Assembly: GCF_019090165.1 (NCBI RefSeq)
Contig: NZ_JAHRIB010000045.1
Coordinates: 1-64,000, forward strand
Direction of reading: 5' to 3'
DNA from: Streptomyces sp. BV286
Lineage (GTDB): Bacteria; Actinomycetota; Actinomycetes; Streptomycetales; Streptomycetaceae
DNA length: 64,000 nt
Positions 59,797 through 64,000 of the stretch are shown here, one piece after another. Position 1 is the first letter of the stretch; each line of letters opens with the position of its first letter. Below the pieces are notes generated by a model. It was not told the DNA's origin. It did not search any database and saw only the letters and a list, made by a program, of their open reading frames with translations. The translations under genes and the position numbers were made by a program.

Positions 59797-60070
59797 GGCC
59801 ACGGCGTCCACCATCGCCGCGGCCCCGTACGTCTGCCGGCCGACGGCCACACCGTCTGTACGGGGCCGATCGGTTCGGCGGGCGGCGGAGCGGCCACCGC
59901 CGTACCGGTCTCGGGGGCTCCGACCGCTGCCGGAGCCACTCCGGCAGCGGTCCGCGAACCGGTCGGCCCGTGTGTCGCCCATCTCGGGCAGCATCCCGCG
60001 CCCGAACCGGGCGGTCCGCCCGGTCACCTGCGGGCCCGGGCGGACCGACACCGCCGTCTGTCCTACCTCG

Positions 60071-61174
60071 TCATCGCTGCCGGGGATGGATCTCCCCGGC
60101 CGTCGCCGTCAGCGGCGAGCCACTGCCTCCCCAGCGCAGCGCGACGATCTCGGCGGCCACGGACACGGCGACCTCCTCCGGCGTACGCGCCCCGAGATCG
60201 AGGCCGACCGGCGAGCGCAGCCTGGCCAGTTCGCCCTCGCCCAGGCCGCCGTCCCGCAGCCGCCGCATCCGGTCGTCGTGCGTACGCCGGCTGCCCATCG
60301 CCCCGATGTACGCGGCCGGGCGGCGCAGCGCCTCCTCCAGGAGAGGCACGTCGAACTTGGGATCGTGGGTGAGGACACAGATCACCGTGCGTTCGTCGGT
60401 CTCCGCTCCCTGGAGGAATCGGTGCGGCCACTCCACGACGACCTCCACGCCCGCCGGGAAGCGCTTCGGTGTGGCGAAGACGGGACGGGCGTCGCACACG
60501 GTGACCCGGTAGCCGAGGAACACGCCGATGCGGGCCACCGCCGCCGCGTAGTCGATCGCCCCGAAGATCAGCATGCGCGGTGGGGGAGCGAAGGAGTGCA
60601 GGAAGACCGTCACCGCGTCCTCGCGCCGCTCGCCGCGCGGGCCGTAGTGCCGCTGCCCCGTGGCGCCCAGGGCCAGTTCGCCCCGCGCGTCGGCGGTCAC
60701 GGCCACGTCCAGGCCGGACGTGCCGAGCGTGCCGGACACCTCGTCCGCCCAGACGGCGAGCGTCGCGCCGCGCGGCGCGGGACCGTCGATCACGGTCGCG
60801 ACGGTCACCGGGCGGCCCGCGGCCACCGACTGGGCGACCGCCCCGAACGACGGGTCGAGGGCGGCCGTGACGGGCCGCACGAGGAGGGTGATCTCGCCTC
60901 CGCAGGTGAGGCCGACGGCGAACGCGTCCTCGTCGCTGTACCCGAACGTCTCCAGCCGGGCCCCGCCCGAGGCGACCACCTCCCGGGCCAGCTCGAAGAC
61001 CTCGCCCTCGACGCAGCCGCCGGACACACTGCCCACGACCTCGTCCCCCGGGCCGACGGCCATGGCGGCGCCTGGATCGCGTGGCGCGCTCCGGCTGACG
61101 GCGACGACCGTGGCGAGTCCGAAGGGGGCGTCCTGCGCGTACCACCGGCCGAGCGCCGGGAGGATCTCACGCAT
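60071..61174 (-). CDS. XdhC/CoxI-family protein
   Basis: A 367-residue protein. The N-terminal XdhC_CoxI domain has the Cys-containing GGCVEGEVFELA segment. A Rossmann-like XdhC_C domain follows (MLIFGAIDYAAAVARIGVF; YIGAMGSRRTHDDR). XdhC proteins insert sulfurated molybdenum cofactor into xanthine dehydrogenase or CO dehydrogenase. No molybdenum enzyme lies beside it here, so its partner is elsewhere. Confidence 0.87.
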   Translation of the reverse strand: MREILPALGRWYAQDAPFGLATVVAVSRSAPRDPGAAMAVGPGDEVVGSVSGGCVEGEVFELAREVVASGGARLETFGYSDEDAFAVGLTCGGEITLLVRPVTAALDPSFGAVAQSVAAGRPVTVATVIDGPAPRGATLAVWADEVSGTLGTSGLDVAVTADARGELALGATGQRHYGPRGERREDAVTVFLHSFAPPPRMLIFGAIDYAAAVARIGVFLGYRVTVCDARPVFATPKRFPAGVEVVVEWPHRFLQGAETDERTVICVLTHDPKFDVPLLEEALRRPAAYIGAMGSRRTHDDRMRRLRDGGLGEGELARLRSPVGLDLGARTPEEVAVSVAAEIVALRWGGSGSPLTATAGEIHPRQR

Positions 61175-61515
61175 CGTCCGCTCCTTTCACCGTCACAGCC
61201 GCCGGACGTTCCGGCACGGCCGTTCTGTGTGCGTAGCCGGGCCGGCTCTTGCGCGGATGGGCCCGGAATTCCCGGTGTGCCGGCCGGTGCAAGCGTCGCA
61301 TCCGGGCCGCGAGCGGTTTCGGATCGCCACGCTCCCAGCCGTCCGACGGCACGACGGCCACCGCGCGTCGCTCCGGTACGTCCGCCACGCTGCTCCGGTA
61401 CGGTCGCCGCCCGCGGCGGCATTGGTTGAGCGTTAATCCATTGCCGTCGGCACCGCTGCCTGCTGGACTGAAAGGGATCACCACAGGGCTCGGCCGACCG
61501 ATCCAAGGAGCAGCA
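61175..61515. other. Divergent intergenic region upstream of the ribosomal protection gene
   Basis: No gene seen in 341 bases. It holds the XdhC promoter and a more AT-rich stretch (61420-61445, TTGAGCGTTAATCC) that may serve the resistance gene. AAGGAG at 61505-61510 is the ribosome site of the short upstream ORF. Confidence 0.45.
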
Positions 61516-61626
61516 ATGCGCGAAGCGTTCATGTCCGTCCAGGAAGGAATCCCCCTCATTTCAAAGGACATGGCACGCGGTGCACACACTGAACCTGGGA
61601 ATTCTGGCGCACGTAGACGCCGGTAA
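61516..61626 (+). CDS. Short upstream ORF (36 aa), possible regulatory leader peptide
   Basis: An ATG at 61516 with an ideal AAGGAG five bases upstream opens a 36-codon frame (MREAFMSVQEGIPLISKDM to GARRRR). It overlaps the first 47 bases of the TetM/OtrA-like gene in another frame. The main gene start has a much poorer ribosome site, so ribosomes on this ORF may control it. It could instead be a fortuitous frame. Confidence 0.5.
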   Translation: MREAFMSVQEGIPLISKDMARGAHTEPGNSGARRRR

Positions 61627-63631
61627 GACGAGCCTGACCGAGCGGCTGCTGCACACCGCCGGGATCATCGACGAGATCGGCAGCGTCGACGACGGCAGCA
61701 CGCAGACCGACTCCCTCGCGCTGGAGCGACAGCGCGGCATCACCATCAAGTCCGCCGTCGTCTCCTTCGAGATCGACGACGTCACGGTCAATCTGATCGA
61801 CACCCCCGGCCACCCGGACTTCATCGCCGAGGTGGAGCGGGTGCTGAGCGTGCTGGACGGCGCGGTACTCGTGATCTCGGCCGTGGAGGGCGTCCAGGCG
61901 CAGACCCGCGTCCTGATGCGGACACTGCGGCGGCTGCGGATCCCGACGCTGGTCTTCGTCAACAAGATCGACCGTCGTGGCGCCGACACGGACCGCGTGC
62001 TGCGGAGCGTCTCAGAGCGGCTCACCGAGGCGATCGTGCCGATGGGCCTGGTCGACGGCCTCGGCGGGCGTGACGCCCGGGCGATCCCACACACGACGGG
62101 GTTCACCCCCGGCCTGCTCGACGTCCTCTCCGCGCACGACGACGAACTCCTCGCCTCGTACGTCGAGGACGGCACGGTCCCGTACGGCCGGCTCCGTGCC
62201 GCGCTCGCCGAACAGACCGGGCGGGCACTGGTCCACCCGGTGTTCTTCGGCTCGGCCGTGACGGGCGCGGGCGTGGACACGCTGATCTCCGGCATCAGGG
62301 ACCTGCTGCCGGCCGCGGGCGGCCGCGCCGATGGTCCGGTGTCCGGCACCGTCTTCAAGGTGGAGCGGGGGCCGGCGGGGGAGAAGATCGCGTACGCGCG
62401 GATGTTCTCGGGGACGGTACGCACCCGGGATCTGCTGACGTTCGGCGACGGCGACGGCGCCGGCAGTGGGGGCAGCGGCGGGAACGGCGCGGCCCGGGAG
62501 GGCAAGGTCACCGCGGTCAGTGTCTTCGAGCGGGGCTCGGACCCGCGGGAGACATCCGTGGCCGCCGGGCGGATCGGCAAGCTCTGGGGCCTCGGCGACA
62601 TCCGGATCGGCGACACGATCGGCGTACCGCGCGAGCAGGCCGACGACTTCTCGCGAGCGGACCCGGCGGAGCGGCACCACTTCTCGCCGCCCACGCTCGA
62701 GACGGTCGTCGTCCCGCGCAGGCCCGCCGACAGGGGCGCCCTGCACACCGCTCTCACCCAGCTCGCAGAGCAGGATCCGCTGATCAACCTGCGGCAGGAC
62801 GGGACACGGCGGGAGATCTCCGTGTCGCTCTACGGCGAGGTGCAGAAGGAGGTCGTCCAGGCCACCCTCGCCGACGAGTTCGGGCTCGACGTCGGATTCC
62901 GCGAGACGACGACGATCTGCGTCGAGCGGCTCGTGGGCAGCGGCGAGGCGGTCGAGTTCAACGGCAAGGACGCCAACCCGTTCCTCGCCACGGTCGGGCT
63001 GCGCGTCGACCCGGCGCCGCCCGGTTCGGGCGTGGCGTTCCGGCTGGAGGTCGAGCTCGGAGCCATGCCGTACGCCTTCTACAAGGCCGTCGAAGACACC
63101 GTGAAGGAGGCGCTGGACCAGGGGATCCACGGCTGGCGGGTCGACGACTGCACGGTCACGATGACGCACTCCGGCTACTCGCCCCGGCAGAGCCACGCGC
63201 ACCAGGGCTTCGACAAGAGCATGTCGAGCACCGGCGCGGACTTCCGCGGCCTCACCCCGCTCGTCCTGATGGAGGCGCTGCGACGCGCGGGCACCCAGGT
63301 GCACGAGCCGATGCACCGGTTCCGCATCGACGCCCCGGCGGACACGCTGGGCGCGCTCCTCCCGCTCCTGGCCGGGCTGCGGGCGGTGCCCCGGACGACG
63401 CGGACACGCGGTACGTCGTGCGAACTGGAGGGCACGATCCCCGCGGCCCGGGTGCACGGGCTGGAGCAGCGACTGCCCGGACCGACCAGTGGTGAAGGCA
63501 CGTTGGAGGCGGCCTTCGACCACTACGCCCCGGTCGGCCGCGGTCCGGTCCCCGAGCGGCCGCGCACCGATCACAACCCGCTCAACCGCAAGGAATACCT
63601 ACTCAACGTGACGCGCCGCGTCGGCGGGTGA
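61580..63631 (+). CDS. TetM/OtrA-like ribosomal protection protein
   Basis: A 683-residue translational GTPase. G1 is HVDAGKTSL, G2 RGITIK, G3 DTPGHPDF and G4 NKID. The C-terminal domain carries the ribosomal-protection signature STGADFRGLTPLVLMEAL, close to TetM/TetO rather than EF-G. These proteins bind the ribosome and release tetracycline. A Gly/Ser/Asp-rich insertion (about residues 292-310) lies in domain II. The GTG at 61580 is preceded only by AAAGGA 11-16 bases away. The protein is probably chromosomal self-protection or a paralogue with another ligand. Confidence 0.88.
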   Translation: MHTLNLGILAHVDAGKTSLTERLLHTAGIIDEIGSVDDGSTQTDSLALERQRGITIKSAVVSFEIDDVTVNLIDTPGHPDFIAEVERVLSVLDGAVLVISAVEGVQAQTRVLMRTLRRLRIPTLVFVNKIDRRGADTDRVLRSVSERLTEAIVPMGLVDGLGGRDARAIPHTTGFTPGLLDVLSAHDDELLASYVEDGTVPYGRLRAALAEQTGRALVHPVFFGSAVTGAGVDTLISGIRDLLPAAGGRADGPVSGTVFKVERGPAGEKIAYARMFSGTVRTRDLLTFGDGDGAGSGGSGGNGAAREGKVTAVSVFERGSDPRETSVAAGRIGKLWGLGDIRIGDTIGVPREQADDFSRADPAERHHFSPPTLETVVVPRRPADRGALHTALTQLAEQDPLINLRQDGTRREISVSLYGEVQKEVVQATLADEFGLDVGFRETTTICVERLVGSGEAVEFNGKDANPFLATVGLRVDPAPPGSGVAFRLEVELGAMPYAFYKAVEDTVKEALDQGIHGWRVDDCTVTMTHSGYSPRQSHAHQGFDKSMSSTGADFRGLTPLVLMEALRRAGTQVHEPMHRFRIDAPADTLGALLPLLAGLRAVPRTTRTRGTSCELEGTIPAARVHGLEQRLPGPTSGEGTLEAAFDHYAPVGRGPVPERPRTDHNPLNRKEYLLNVTRRVGG

Positions 63632-63718
63632 ACACGACAACGTCATTCCGGAAAAGGTGACTTACTCTCAAGTCAGGAGTATTGACGGCTCAAAGACACG
63701 CACGGGACTGTTGTGCAC

Positions 63719-64000
63719 ATGTCGAAGTTGCGTGCGCCCCTGCTCGGCGTCCTCGTGCTCCTCACCGGCCTCCTGGGCACCACCGGTGCTCAGCCCGCCG
63801 CCGCCCTCCCCGACGACCTGTGGTTCGACCCCGCCGCCGCGGCGAGCCTCACGGTCCAGAACGGCCGCTTCACCGACGGGCTCGGCCGTGAGGTCGTCCT
63901 GCGCGGCTACAACGTCTCCGGCGAGACGAAACTCAAGGAGAACAACGGCCTTCCCTTCGCCTCGGTCGCGGACGCCAGGAAGTCCGCGAACGCACTGAGG
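63719..64000 (+). CDS. Secreted GH5-like glycoside hydrolase, 5' part only
   Basis: The first 94 codons of a gene cut by the window edge. A signal peptide (LRAPLLGVLVLLTGLLGTTG) is followed by NGRFTDGLGREVVLRGYNVS, the start typical of family 5 cellulase or endoglycoceramidase-like enzymes. The catalytic residues are outside the window, so the subfamily is open. No strong ribosome site precedes the ATG at 63719. Confidence 0.7.
   Translation, partial: MSKLRAPLLGVLVLLTGLLGTTGAQPAAALPDDLWFDPAAAASLTVQNGRFTDGLGREVVLRGYNVSGETKLKENNGLPFASVADARKSANALR

Noticed and set aside
59620..60051. 143-codon minus-strand frame with Ala/Val repeats
   Set aside because: It is explained by the 69-bp tandem duplication and lacks a ribosome site; could be a remnant but not supportable as a gene.

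Overview
The window is a high-GC actinobacterial chromosome segment, almost certainly Streptomyces. Evidence: a complete ram/amf-type (SapB-like) lanthipeptide locus with a single TTA codon in its regulator, a subtilisin-inhibitor (SSI) gene, an alpha-lytic-type secreted protease, a CebR-type operator, PAS/GAF/SpoIIE phosphatases, many GTG/TTG starts and extreme third-position GC. No rRNA, tRNA, IS element or CRISPR array was recognised.

Layout. 0.2-7 kb: 2-hydroxyacid dehydrogenase, HAD phosphatase, PhyH dioxygenase, AraC regulator, secreted GH9 cellulase under a CebR box, and an ArsB/SLC13-type permease. 7.4-18.8 kb: two paralogous membrane-anchored sigma/zinc-finger/ricin-lectin fusions flanking a SpoIIE-type phosphatase, an ECF41 sigma factor translationally coupled to an orphan cytochrome b, and a Doc-like toxin-antitoxin pair. 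19-24.5 kb: FMN alpha-hydroxyacid oxidase, two unknown genes, an SSI-type inhibitor, a 63-residue orphan and a tandem MerR regulator. 24.7-31.5 kb: sugar ABC importer (two permeases, lipoprotein), LacI regulator and DUF2264 protein, with two AAACGTTT operators upstream. 31.7-35.9 kb: small unknown protein, GNAT acetyltransferase, peptide-type binding lipoprotein and DHA2 drug exporter.

36-42.4 kb: a peptide-export operon. It encodes a 71-residue double-glycine precursor, an HlyD-like adaptor, a C39 peptidase/ABC exporter and a second NHLP-type ABC protein, with no modification enzyme. The predicted mature peptide has no Cys, no aromatic and no positively charged residue and contains internal repeats. 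I consider this the least explained system here. 42.9-47.8 kb: DJ-1/PfpI protein, secreted serine protease with a repeat tail, and a second SpoIIE-type phosphatase.

48.2-55.3 kb: ramR facing ramC-ramS-ramA-ramB. RamS carries two SxxSxxxC labionin motifs, RamC is a class III (LanKC) synthetase, RamA/RamB form the exporter, and RamR is the LuxR-type activator whose TTA codon makes it a bldA target. 55.6-64 kb: a third SpoIIE-type phosphatase, metallophosphoesterase, APH-like kinase, XdhC-family protein, a TetM/OtrA-like ribosomal protection protein preceded by a short upstream ORF with a much better ribosome site, and the start of a secreted GH5-like hydrolase cut by the window edge.
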